Positions 10,824 to 22,639 of a stretch of DNA of 64,000 bases are shown piece by piece. This stretch comes from Diphasiastrum complanatum. Lineage: Eukaryota > Streptophyta > Lycopodiopsida > Lycopodiales > Lycopodiaceae. The position numbers and the translations under genes are program-made. The stretch's first letter is position 1; the number at the start of each line of letters is the position of its first letter. The stretch is taken from assembly GCA_029204225.1 (NCBI GenBank), contig CM055114.1, positions 12,071,113-12,135,112 on the forward strand, given 5' to 3'. The notes under the pieces are model-generated. The model saw only the letters and a program-made list of their open reading frames with translations. It was not told where the DNA came from and ran no database searches.

Positions 10824-13804
10824 ATGCCAATAAAAAAATCGTCATGGGCAACTGAGGTAGAGGAAGAGCATCAACTCACTGGCTGGGCCAGCATTGTTTG
10901 TAACAATTCAGAAGATACCAGGCAGCAAAACGGGCAAAATGTAGCTACTGCCGTGCCAAAGATTCCAGGGAAAAGTAAGAAATCGAAGAAGAAAGGAAAA
11001 GGCGCAGCTAATCAGAACAACTTGAAATTATTGCCGGAGCAAATTGAAAATAATGTCCGTGGGAAGCCGTTTTTGCAAAGTCCTGAAGGCAAAATTCAGG
11101 TACGAGTAGACTATGCATCTAAGAGGCCTAGTGATAACTGGTCGGCTGACTTTCCTACATTGCCAGGTCAAAATCTGAAAGCTGAGAAAGAACCAGGACC
11201 CTCTCGAACATTGAATGGGGCTTGGGAACAAAAGCAACCCCTAACTCTGTCGTTACAGTCAAGGTGGGGAAGCAATCAACTGGAAACAGATCACAACACC
11301 AATCTAGCTAGCACTTCAACCACCAGTGCTAAAACTATTCTTGAAGCTCTTCTTCCTTCAGAAAGGGTGGGTTTGTCTGAGGGCTTTAATACTGGTGGCA
11401 GTTCAAATCTAAGCAACACTCGACCTATTAATCGCATTGTTGAAATTGTTCCTCCTGACTTAAATGATGTCTTTTCTGCCGAGGAGTTACCGGCCCATGC
11501 CACCGAGGATCTTGATTCTGGTGATGGCGATCTTGATTCAGATAGTGATTGGATTAGTGGTGAAGACTATGATTCTAATGCAAGTGAAAAGAGCCATGAA
11601 AGCCAAAAGAGAAACAAAGTGTTTTGTGCATTTTTTCGGTCCTTAGATGCTTTACCTCCAGAAGAATTAGAAAAAGAGAGCAGGCAGTGGCATTGCCCTG
11701 CATGCAAAGGCGGTCCGGGAGCGATAGATTGGTATCGGGGGTTTCAACCCCTTCTAAACCATGCAAAAACTGTCAAGAAAAAAGTGAAGCTACATCGGAC
11801 ATTTCACAAGATTTTGGAAAACGATTTGTCACTTAGGCAAGCCAGTGCAGCAAGTGGCATGTTCGGAATGTGGAAGGGCCTTCGAGGAGATGAAGAAGTC
11901 AATAATCCTTTGATTGTATGGCCGCCTATGGTAGTTATTCAGAATACCAAGCTGGACCAAGATGCTCAAGACAAGGTGAGCAAAATATACACGTCTGTCA
12001 CTGTCCATGTAAGAAAATTTGAAGTTCGGTGACTTTTGTGAACAACAATTGGCAAGAGTCCTTTATTGAAAGGTGAAATAAAATGAATGAGCTGAATTGG
12101 ACTTGTTTGCAGTGGATTGGCATGGGCAGCAAAGAGTTACTAGATCACTTCAAAGATTACAATGTAATGAAGGCCAGGCACTCGTATGGCCCTCAGGGGT
12201 ATCGTGGGATGAGCATGGTGATCTTTGCGGATTCTCCTGCAGGTTATTTTGAAGCACAACGTTTGGACCAGCACTTCAGAGATGCCAGAAGAGGAAGGGA
12301 ATTTTGGGATAAGCCATCAAAGCTTCTATTTTATCACGGTGGACAAAGAATATTGTATGGCTACCTGCCAGTTGAGGAAGATTTGAAAATTTTCAATAAA
12401 CACTCCAAAGGTGAGCTTCCAGCTGATGTCTTTGCGCACAGAAACAGGTTACGTTGAAACGGGTGAATCTCCTATGTTTATAGCTAGTCATTTAACCAGC
12501 ACCTTGGGCAATGCTGACCAACTTATTCAGGGGAGTTGAAACACTTCCAAAGCTTCCCCAATTTCTCTTTTCTTATGGATGTCATATAACTAATCTACTT
12601 TACTTGACTATGTACAATCATAGTAGTCTTTACTTTTGTTGATAGGTAAAGTTGCTCTAAAGTGGGATCTTAAACGACTGCACGAAGCAGTCCTAGAGCC
12701 GATGAGGAACATCGATGAGGATACTCAGCAAATATACCGGTTGAAATATAAGGTTGAAAGAGAAAAGGAGCACGAGAACTTCCAAACTGAAATTGGATGT
12801 TCCTCACACGTGTCTGAGCACCTGATTCCGTACAATACCAGGTCAGGCCCAATCAAGAATTTAGAGAAGGCATTCACCAATGTTTCAAGGAAGCTTCGAT
12901 TGCGAGAAGAGGAGGTTCAGGTGATCAATCGCAGAGCTTTGGAGCAAACAGATGACAATCAGACACAGGTAGGTCATTTACCATTCAGTGTAATTGCATT
13001 GTAACTTGGTTTCAATGTTGCACGTTCCGTTCCGGAATGCGATCCGGAACACTTTTGGAATGCGATCCGGGAAATCCCATAAGGGTATCCCGGAACGCTT
13101 TTTTTTTTTTTTTTTTTTTTTTTTTTGGGATGACAATATGGGTATCAGATTAAAGGTGTTTTCAAGAACAATTCACGTACCTAGTTTGCTCAGAGTTCCA
13201 AGAGGAGAGTCCAATTTCGGGCCATCAACTGATTCTTTATCGAACATCTCTATTCTGTATTATGCGAAATGAAATCACATGGGACCGTATTGAATGACAG
13301 CAAACCGACAACAATTCTGAAGCATAAGCACCCATCTCAGAGCTTGTGACAAAAACGTGAGTCAACTCAATGTGCTCAACAAAATCCGAGTACATGATAT
13401 AGTGCCAACGGTATCTCTATCTATGATTAACCGGATCAAGATGGCTCTAGCCTCTATGCAATGTTATTTTTGCCTCTTTCCAGTTTGTCAATATGTTGTT
13501 TTTCTGATGCGTTCATTGATGATTTCCAAGTTCATTTACTACTAACTAAACATATTGATGAAAAGTCTAATATCTGACACTAATGTCACACGGATTAGTT
13601 GTCACACATTAATCCAGATTCTATACTTTAACCCTAATATAATCTTTTATCTAGCTCTAAATATTACTTAATAATGAATAATCCTAAGTTCTAGTGCTTT
13701 ATTTTTAATTTATGATTCATCTCATTCCCTACCCTCACACACTCCCTCAGACAAAAAAAGGAGCACTACTAAGCGTGCACACACTTGTCTCTGCCTCACA
13801 CCCG

Positions 13805-13858
<54 letters not shown>

Positions 13859-16800
13859 GAGTCAGGGAAACGGTATGGAAAGTTTTTTTTTTCAACCAGT
13901 TTTGAAAAATCTAATTTGAAAGGTCCATTCAAATCGGACATGTTTGAAAGGGTGCTTTGCTGTCGAAACGTGATTTGATGAAATTATGCTGCAAGGTGTC
14001 CAGGGAGGACCAATTTTTGATAGAATAACATTGAAATTGGAGGTGATGTCATTTTCAGTAAGTTTCAGACAAAGCTGAGTGGTGCTTCTTTTGAAGCTGG
14101 AGCCATTACTACCACTGGTATTATGCTAGAGGACCAATGGTTGATAGAATAAGATTGAGAAACATTGAAATTGGAGGTGATGTCATTTCCTGTAAGTTTC
14201 AGACAAAGCTGAGTGGTCCGTCAGTTGCATCTGGAGCCATTACTACCGCTGGTATTATGCTGGAGAACTAGTGAACTTAATTGTTTAAATTCTTCTTAGA
14301 AATAGACCGAATGCCATTTGCCATTTATTAAGCCATCTGTGTAACGGATGCACCAATTTGGTGCAGAATTAATGCATTACATGGTATCCTCACTTAGTGG
14401 TTTATGCTCTCTTCTTAGAAATAGACCAAATGCTATTTGCCATCTGTTAAGCCATTTGCGGAAGTGATGCACAAATCCCGTGCAGGATATAATGCATCAG
14501 ATGTTACTCGTTTGAAAGCCCAATTTTCTGTAGTGTCATTGAATGATGCTACCTGGAAGCAGCTTGAAGTACTCGGAGAAGACAAGAATGTCACTTCTAC
14601 TATCTCCATAATTGTGCAGTTACAGTAGTACTGGCTATAGCAAGAATGCTCGTGAAAGTGGTCATTGTTTAAAGCTTTTGAGGCTTCATATAGGGTTGAA
14701 ATATTTGGAAATAGAGATAAAGTCCTTCAGCTAGGTTGGTAGGTACTATTTGGGAACCCAAGTGAGCATATGGCTCAGCCCTTCTTCACAGGGAGTCCAG
14801 ATTACCATGTTGTCTGTATCTTAGTGCCTTTGAACTTTATTTAGTGTAAGCCACTTACATACAACCATGGAGATTTTGCTCTATTGATGGCAAAAAGCTC
14901 ATCAAGGTTAGCTGAGAATACAGTATGCCATTTCTTAAACCTGTGGGGCAAGTAAATGGAGTAGCATCTCTGGCTGATGATAAACTGAAACAACATTCAA
15001 TGCAGTCAAGAGATCTGATCTTTAAGCTGGATGTTCGCTTGGTCAGCTGTAACAGATTAACATGTTTGTGCAAGAAAGTGGAGAAAGAGATTGTCAAATG
15101 CTAGCTCAGAATACCTGATCTTGGTTTTTTCGGAAGATATTCTATGTTATTCAAGAAGGTGGTTGGTTACGGAAGGATGCACAATAAAAATGTAACCAGC
15201 TTTTCTACTACAAAGATCGAGGACATATATTGCAGCGAAAGACAGGTTTATTCCTTAAAGCACGCACATTTGTCTGATGTCTGAATGCGCCGAGCTTACT
15301 TCGAGTCCCACTTGAAGTAGGTGAGGATGGAAGCTGAACCATTTTAAACTCCTAAAGTGGGAGGCTGCTATGAATGTTCTTGAGAATTCTATGAAGGCCA
15401 GTTTAGGATCTTTGCTTCCTTTATCTGATGCCCATGAAGTGTTTTAAGGGTTGACCTTAGTAATACCGAATCTTATTGATAACTGGTCTTGGTTATAATT
15501 TGCCCCTGCTGTTTTTAGCTAAACCAACAAGTGAGTTACAATGCAAAACTATCGTATTTTGATATTTATATTCTGGCTAGTATTGATTGTGAGATACAAA
15601 TGCAATGGCTACAGTATGTTGTGATCACTTTATGAATTCTGTGGAGCAGCTTTCTGTTGTGTATATTTTGCATGAACTTAAGCTTTTCTGCTTTTAGATG
15701 GATGATCTTGAACACCACCAGAAACGGTTAGAGGACATTATTATGGGGCTTCACAAGAAGTTGCATATACAAGAACAAGATATCAAAGTCATGCAAAGTA
15801 AAGCTGTCGAACAGAACAAGCAAAACAAGGAGGAGGTACGTGGCTACCAATGTTCCTGTTTCATAATGTGGATTTATGCCTGTATGCCAGTCACACAGAT
15901 TCTAGATTAGTTTCTGCCAATGCACAGTGAAGGCATTGAATAGGAACAGAATTAATGTTTGGTCCATTTTACTTTCCTGGTCGTAATACCTCTATTTTTT
16001 GTGATGTAAATCTGGATATTCATAAAATCAACGTCTTCACAGGAGTCTGCTTTTAAAACATGCTTTTCATTGATGGCCTGTTGGCAAGCATTCTATGTTA
16101 GTATGCTTTCTATAGAGTTCTTAGCTGCCATGGTCTCTGAAATTTTAAGTGGATGTAGAATTCAACTAGTCATTTCAATTGAGGGGGAAACTTGCATGTT
16201 TTCTTAACCTGCAGACTGCCCCATAGATGTATGTCTGTACTTAAAAGACGTATGCTAGAACTATGTGTATTAATTGTTCAATCAGTGTACGGTTATTGCA
16301 AGTACAGACATATTCTTGAGCTGTGTTGTAGTCAGGCTCACTTGACTTTTTGATCAGATGGAGGCGTTAGAGCAATCCTACTGGCGTAGGATTTCCCAGT
16401 TGAAATCTGCTATTTGTGAGAAAGAGCAAGCCATGCAAAAGGTGCAAGAAAAATTTCAGGAAGACAGTTATCAGCGATATCAAGAGCTTGAGGAGCAGCA
16501 TTCTACACTATGCCTGAACGTGAGACCAAGTGAAGATGAACAACAGAAAAAACAAGCGAAGTAAATTCTTGATGCCATGCACCTAGTGTCCACCATTTTG
16601 TAAAGTTTTAGGTCTTGGATCTTGCTTATGGGAAGGGGGAGAGAGTGATTAGTTTTTAATGAGCAAAAACTACTTTCCCTGAGTTTGGTTGTGCATTTGA
16701 CAGCATTTTGTTCTCTCCGTTTTGACACAGCTGTACTAGAGATTGCATGCACTAAGTAAGCCTGTTTTGGACTGAAGTTTATCATCTCAAGCCTGTAGTA

Positions 16801-17598
16801 TTTTGGTTCTTATTGCATGGAAAGCCTATATATGAGGGAAGGGATGTTATTGATCGTCTTTATTATTCGGTGTCTTGATGATGGGCATCGTGTCCTGAAG
16901 GTTTTCTGAAACTAATGCCAGGATGTGACCTCCACCTAAAGCGAGCAGGCTTTTGATAACAAATAGTCCATATTGTCGAGTGAATGATCTGAGACAACAT
17001 AGATGGAATCATTAAGGCCACAGATTCCATGTTCTTTTTGTGATAATTTTGTGCCAGGCATCAATAAAGTGAACTGGTTATGACAAATTAGTGGCATGAT
17101 GCAATATAATGGAAGTTGGTAGCTGTCTGCAATTGTTGATCAAGTTAACAAACAAGGCAGGGGACAGTCTTGATAAATATTTCCATTTCATATTTTGACT
17201 TTCAGTTTGTGTCTGTTTCTTGCTCAAGAAACAACTAGGTTTCGCACATGATTTTTACGCAGATATATGAAGCCCTATTACTGAAGATATATTATGATTT
17301 TTGCTGGATTCTGATTCTTTGGTCGGAATTTGTGTTTGATATCCAGGCTTTCCTGATTGAAAGTACAATGTTTGTTACGGTACTGTGCAGGCTTGAAGAG
17401 ATGTCTCGGGAATCTGAAATGATTGAAATGAGCCTAAAAGATGTGAAGGATTATGAGACAATGAAAATGCAGCTTGAAAAGGACCATCACTTGAGAAGAC
17501 TGGACTTCAAGCGAAAGCAGTTAGAGGAAGAAATGGCATTCCAGCAGAAGTTTGAGGAGGAAAAACTGGAATTGCTGGAAAAGTATAAACCTACATAA
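10824..17598 (+). CDS. SGS3: SGS3-like protein (zf-XS, XS, coiled coil), 6 coding exons
   Basis: Homologue of SUPPRESSOR OF GENE SILENCING 3, the cytoplasmic RNA-binding partner of RDR6 in tasiRNA and secondary siRNA production. Exons: 10824-11975, 12113-12410, 12646-12968, 15698-15835, 16358-16560, 17391-17598; all introns are GT-AG and phases agree, giving 773 residues. Residues 1-227 are low complexity and Lys/Ser-rich; about 228-255 is acidic (DLDSGDGDLDSDSDW). The zf-XS domain has RQWHCPACKGGPGAIDWYRG with C291, C294, H313 and H324. The XS domain, about 360-485, includes WPPMVVIQNT, WIGMGSKELLDHF and ARHSYGPQGYRGMS. The rest (486-773) is coiled coil, ending LLEKYKPT. It is longer than Arabidopsis SGS3 (about 625), mostly from the N-terminal part. 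It looks intact. The Met at 10824 follows a splice acceptor; no earlier in-frame ATG is close. Confidence 0.92.
13024..13126 (+). repeat. Palindromic CCGGAA block with poly-T in SGS3 intron 3
   Basis: GGAATGCGATCCGG occurs twice 24 bases apart, flanked by TTCCG/CGGAA words that can fold on each other, and the block ends in 28 T. This looks like the end of a retroposed or foldback element inside the intron. Confidence 0.55.
13811..13855 (+). repeat. (CT)n microsatellite in SGS3 intron 3
   Basis: About 22 CT units directly after a C-run. Confidence 0.98.
14005..14261 (+). repeat. Tandem duplication of a coding-like cassette
   Basis: Two imperfect copies (14005-14127 and 14129-14261). In the second, a frame opens GPMVDRIRLRNIEIGG, continues DVISCKFQTKLSGPSVASGA and ends at a stop after IMLEN. 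The first copy keeps the same frame over most of its length, but ten bases are missing after DRI. Differences between copies are largely single substitutions. I do not recognise the protein. It may be a duplicated exon of a captured gene now within SGS3 intron 3. Confidence 0.5.
14291..14628 (+). repeat. Second tandem duplication and open frame remnant
   Basis: Segments 14291-14389 and 14409-14509 are about 80 percent alike by eye (CTTCTTAGAAATAGACC start, ATGCATxA end). The second copy continues as an open frame to a stop at 14626-14628 with LKAQFSVVSLNDATWKQLEV and GEDKNVTSTISIIVQLQ. The first copy has a stop. The family is not recognised. The frame could be the downstream part of the same source gene as the cassette above. 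Confidence 0.4.
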
Positions 17599-17820
17599 CA
17601 AGATGGTAAAATCGTATGTGACCCATGGGAACCTGTGGAAGCAGACAAACTGACTACTCAGTTAGCGTTTAATCCAGTTACTAAAGATTCAGTAACAGGC
17701 TACAGCATAGCATACATAAGTGGAGTGACACCGATTAGAGATTTTACTGTCCTTATGACTGAACTGGAAAAGACAATTGTGACCTCCAATATGGCCGTTA
17801 CTGCAAAAGAAGCTATTTGA
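17599..17820 (+). other. In-frame open extension after SGS3 stop
   Basis: After the TAA of the last SGS3 exon the same frame stays open for 73 codons (CAA GAT GGT onward; QDGKIVCDPWEPVEADKLTT, later TVLMTELEKTIVTSNMAVTA) to a TGA at 17818-17820. It may be plain 3' UTR, a former C-terminal tail lost by a point mutation, or a readthrough product. Known SGS3 proteins end near the KY-P motif just before the stop, which favours UTR. Confidence 0.4.
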
Positions 17821-18781
17821 CCAAGAAGCCCTCCCTTGGCATGTTCCTTTTTACAAATTACAATTGACAAATGATAGTACAGGAAAGGTGATCATACTAC
17901 ACAAGAAGATATTGAACAATGACCAACCACTGTCCCATTCAATTCAACAAGGTAACCCATGTGTGCTAACAAAAGTGTTTAATGCATTACACAATGAAAG
18001 TCCCGTTTGCATATTCAGCTTAGACAACTTTTATCTCACCACACATTGCTAGTTTTTTCTTAAGGACCTTTATTGTAGTTGAGTTGGATAAGGGTGTTAC
18101 TTGTGGCAATGGAGACCTAGGATTGAATTGCAGTATGCACGTGGAATATGATACCTATAGGAGCTCACATACTCCAAAATTGGCTTGGCCTAATGTGGTG
18201 GCAATGTTAGGACCACCCAAAATAATATTCTAGCTAGAATTTAATGCTAGCAACTAGTACTTGGTAATCAATCTTCCTTTCCAAGCTTAGGTGTGTGGAG
18301 AATCAGTAGCTTATCATTTCTAGTTTTTAATCCATCGAGAGAAATATTTGTATAAAATATTTCCTATCGCCTAAATTAGAGACTTGCTATCAAAAAGGTA
18401 ATTGGCAAATGTAGATTGATGAAAGCTAAATTAATTGCAAAAGAACACTTGGAAGCTTAACCAAAGGCAAGATAATGTTTCATTGTAACAACCTTGTTCA
18501 AACTTTGATTTGTTGCTTAAAGCCTTCAACTTTGAAAAATAAAATTTATATTCATTATATGTAATTTGTGTATGTAAAGTATTCGTGCAATCTAAATGGG
18601 AAAAATGGCATAGATATTAATATGGAACCTGTCTACAATTTTAGTCTAGGCGAAGAGCAAAATTGTTTGAACGTTGAGGCGATCCATGTGGTGAGATTTG
18701 GATATTGTTGATAATTGAAATCTAATGGCTATTTTTCTTCTCTTTGACATTGACATGTTGCGCACAGAAGACACGTGGTGT

Positions 18782-18784
<3 letters not shown>
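17821..18784. other. SGS3 downstream region, nothing recognised
   Basis: AT-rich, no convincing frame. An AATAAA word occurs near 18537 but cannot be tied to the gene. The region ends at a simple repeat. Confidence 0.5.

Positions 18785-18866
<82 letters not shown>
18785..18866 (+). repeat. Compound (CT)n-(CA)n microsatellite
   Basis: Twenty-five CT units (to 18834), then about 15 CA units (18837-18866), followed by degenerate CACG/CACT repeats to about 18925. Confidence 0.97.
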
Positions 18867-18868
<2 letters not shown>

Positions 18869-18925
18869 CACGCACGCACGCAGACACTCTCACACACTCA
18901 TTTACACACACTCACACACTCACTC

Positions 18926-19471
18926 ACTTTTCTTTTGTCAAATGCATCCATATTCTTGTGCTAGGTTCTTGCCAATTGAAAAATAGTTGAGCTCCATTGT
19001 GACATTATGGATAGTAGCCTGCATGCCCATCTATTGAGGATTGGCCTTTTGCGAGTTTAGTTTTTTTGGACAAGAAACATTGATCATGGCAATCATGGTT
19101 TTTTTCGACATTCTGTTTGAGATCAAATGCAATTTCAATACATACAAAACTGTTTATAAGGATTGTCTTACTTTGCCACGGCGTCCATAAATTGCTATAA
19201 TTGAAATGTGACTAGATGATTGACACCAAAAAATAATGACCAACACTAGTAGGGACAACCACAAAATGTTATTTTAAAATTGTCACATTATGAATAACAC
19301 TACAAAACAAATGACTATACTCAACAATAAAACTAATTATATTCGTACTTTAAATTTCCTTTGACTGTAGTATCATTCCCCGAATAAAGAAAGTTATTCT
19401 TGACATTTGACATTTCACTTATAGTTTTCATTCATGTGAATACCATGAACACCAAATTTGTATGATGCACA
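18926..19471. other. Intergenic, nothing recognised
   Basis: AT-rich, without a frame of note on either strand. Confidence 0.5.
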
Positions 19472-20547
19472 CTAATCTATTGGTAATGTTGTCATTGTGG
19501 AAATGACATGAAACAACTCTTGGTGAGTTAATACAGGTTTGTGTGTCAATCCATGTCCAAGCCTTTTAGCTTCAAAAAGACATAGTACAAGTGCTTGCAA
19601 GAAATGTATTTGCCATCTTCTTGTACAGTTTTTGAAAATTCGTGCAAAGTTCAACATCAATTGTCATCTGATATTGTCATTTTGTTGAAAAGCTATTAAA
19701 ATTTCGTATTGTAATTATTAATTTTTCACCAGCACGTGATTTGTTGTCACCCTTTACAATTGCATTCAACTTCACTCCACGCATCACATGCTCCGTAGCT
19801 AACAATGAGACAATTGACCTCTTTTGCATTTGCCTATGACCACTTGAGCTTGGTTGTTGTATTGTAGACATTGGTGTTTCCGTGCTTTGCTCTTGTGCTA
19901 GGTGGGCTAATATAATTTTCACTTTCGCATTCCAATATGAAGCCCTCCCTGCACATGTACTCAAATTCTTCTTTTGTTAGATATGTTCTCCTCATAATGG
20001 ACCAATGTTCTAGTAGCATGGTTGGTTTAATAGTAATTTGGGGATGAACTATCCATGTGTACCTCAAATCTGAAGAACAAAACCACATTATTTGTGAGGT
20101 TTCCCCTTTGTTATGAGTGCATCTACCAAAGAAACATGGATGTGGGCGTCCTACTGTTAGTGGCTTGTTACCTAGATTATTCATTCCTTGACATTTGACT
20201 CGATGACCTTTTTCAAGTCTACAAATGGCCCACCAACTTTCATGGATATCTTGCTCAATCAACATTTTAAATTTCTGGAATACTTGTTATACATGTGGAG
20301 AAGTGGGAAACTGATCTACATGACTTGAAAAATTGACTGGTCTATCACATGTTGTTGTTGGAGGTATGGTTCGCCCCCTTAGTTGATCTTGTTTACAAGG
20401 TCGGTGAATGTTTATGTTGTCCATATCTGGCCAGTGGTATATGATAGGCATTGTATGTCTCTGTATTCCATTGCAAGTGTTGTCCAAAGTTTCTTTGGTC
20501 TTAGGTTTGAGCCTCCCCTTGGAAACCAAGAATGCCTTGGAAACCAA
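19472..20547 (-). pseudogene. Unrecognised multi-frame gene remnant
   Basis: The minus strand has overlapping open frames that read like one disrupted gene. 20547-20287 is Thr/Pro-rich. 20265-19834 encodes GHRVKCQGMNNLGNKPL, GRPHPCFFGRCTHNKGETSQ, IMWFCSSDLRYTWIVHPQ and MRRTYLTKEEFEYMCREGF. 19964-19677 is a basic C-terminal part. The Cys/His/Trp content of the central frame looks like a folded metal-binding or DNA-binding domain, not chance. I cannot assign a family. A transposon-encoded protein is likely given the surroundings. Frames change near 19900 and 20270, so it is broken or has small introns. Confidence 0.35.
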
Positions 20548-20599
20548 GAAGCATTCTGAGTGTTGGGGACGTTTAAGACAAATAAAACAAGTACATTCC

Positions 20600-21371
20600 T
20601 CATTGGAAACGCCATATCCAACTCTCCAAAAGAGTGATGGAGGTTGAAGTCGGCTATGCCGCTGTATCCGCCGCTCCTATCTTCTTCTTCATCCACTTAT
20701 TGCTCTCCCGCTTCTTTCTCCTCGCTCTTTTCTCCATCCTCTCTATCACCTTCTTCTACAATAGTTTCTCCATCCCTGCTTGCTTAGCGTGGCCTGCTGG
20801 CTGCGCCATCCTTTTTAACCTTCTCTGACCTTCTTCCTTTTGTGTCTGCTAACCTATTGCCTTCTGCTAGTGCTTCTACACCTCTCGCTCTCCATCCTCT
20901 GGACCCTTCGCTCTTCCCTCCTCTACAGTCGGTTTGCTACTCTCTTCCTGTGTTGGCCCTCCTGCTCCTACTACCCGTTTGCTACCTCAACTGTCTCCTG
21001 ATGGGTCAGGCTTAGATCAACAATCAGCTGGATGCATCTCTTTTGGCAATAGTCTGCCGCTCCCTCCTACAACTCAATGGTCTCCGGTGATGTTGCCTTC
21101 TATCCCCAGCCAAAACTGGGCCGTGTCAAAGCTAGACGACTGGGGGAGTGCACGTACCTGCCTTCTCGAGGTGCTCATCTCAGAAAGCCATTGTTGCTTC
21201 AGTTCCTGTCCCCTCTGCTACTGATGACTCCTCGCAGGGAGGGAAGAGGCTAGGATATTCTTCTATGCACAAACCTGTTCCATTGATAGTAGTCAATCAG
21301 GATTCTTCCCATACCTGTCTAAAGGAGTGCTTCCGTCTTTTGTTGCTTGCCAATCTCTGGCTCAACATAGC
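20600..21371. other. Ser/Pro-rich open frames, not assigned
   Basis: The plus strand carries short open stretches (20634-20828, hydrophobic Phe/Leu-rich; 20934-21224, Ser/Pro-rich with QLSPDGSGLDQQSAGC). Base composition is richer in C+T than the neighbours. There is no recognised domain. They could be part of a retroelement ORF1 or chance. Confidence 0.3.
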
Positions 21372-22635
21372 TTAACAATCCCACTCCCGTGCAAGCTATT
21401 ACTAGTGGTAGATTTGCATGAATAAGATGATCTAAAGGCTCTCTATGTTGAGGAAGCTTTGGATTGCTCTTATTTGCAGATTCCTATCAGCCTACAATCG
21501 ACACAAACTCTACTTCTCTTTTTGAATCTTAATCTACTGGCAATATGGTGGTATGTGCCCCACCTGTCAGATTGGCACATCTACGGCCTGATCTCGATCC
21601 TTTACTGATAATGGAAGCTCAACTCAAATCTATGATCTATCAAGACTTAGATATCTACATTCTATAGTCTGTTTTAGATCTTCTTTGGTTTCTTACAGAA
21701 TGTAGATTATTACTAATCTAATGTAAACAAGAAACAGTGAATAAGAATGAATCTACTCCTACTGAAATCACCATATCAACAAGACTGAATGAATCTACTC
21801 CTACTGAAATCACCAGATCAACAAGACTGAATCTAAGTAAGAACTTCAAAATCCTACAAAGTGTTTATTTCAAATATCACTCAACATTTGTAATAAAAAC
21901 TCCTCAGAATCTCAAGCACAAAGCAACATCAATTTTGAATGGTTATGATCTACCACTAAGCCCTGAACATCTACTTGATGTTAATCACAAAACCAAACCT
22001 GAAAGAAGGAAGAATCAACAAACACATTCATAAACAAGTACCCAAACTGAATGTATGAAGATGGAGCATAGAATGAAATGCAAACGGTAAAATCTTCAAT
22101 TAACAAAGCAACAACATCTTCTTACAAATCATATGCTTTGGAAACTCGTGGAAGAGGCTCCTCTATATACTCACAAGTGGGTGAACCCCATTCTATAACA
22201 TTTTGGGTTCCACCTCTTGATTTGCACATATCAAAGAGGTCACCTCTTAATTTACACATATTAAGGAGACCTCTTCCTTAAAAATACATCCCAAGTTTGA
22301 GAGGGCCCAAATTACTAGCTTCTGCATGGTTTTCCATCTTTTGGGAATTACCATGGGGCTCACAGAATATACAACTTATCCTAGCACTATTAATTCTCGT
22401 GCTCTCAGACTTGGCTCTCAACATTTTTCTGGAAGTCCTTTTGAGTGGTGAGGCACTGCATCGACACCTCGGGGCGTGGCATCAGCTAACGTTATCCTCC
22501 CCTATAATGTTGCAGGTCCCATTGCACTGCCTCAGCTTTGACGCGTGGTTCTTGGAAACCAAGAACTTATTTATTGCCTTCGTCGCGCTTCTTGGCAAAA
22601 ACTTCAACATTTGCAATGGCTTGTCAAGATAGCCT
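21372..22635 (+). repeat. Repeat copy A (inverted partner of 33601-36459)
   Basis: The whole segment matches, in reverse complement, 33601-34740 plus 36341-36459. Shared landmarks are GTAAACAAGAAACAGTGAAT-like sequence near 21720, a TATA-like word (CTCTATATACTCAC) near 22160, and the end TTGTCAAGATAGCC. A 26-base direct near-repeat (GAATCTACTCCTACTGAAAT) is present twice at 21750-21810 only in this copy. Structure and TATA suggest an LTR-type repeat, but no primer site or partner in direct orientation is seen. Confidence 0.8.
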
Positions 22636-22639
22636 TGCG

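Noticed and set aside
11976-12032. SGS3 ending at the stop at 12030-12032
   Set aside because: This stop lies beyond the GTGAGC donor at 11976; splicing to 12113 restores the XS domain in phase.
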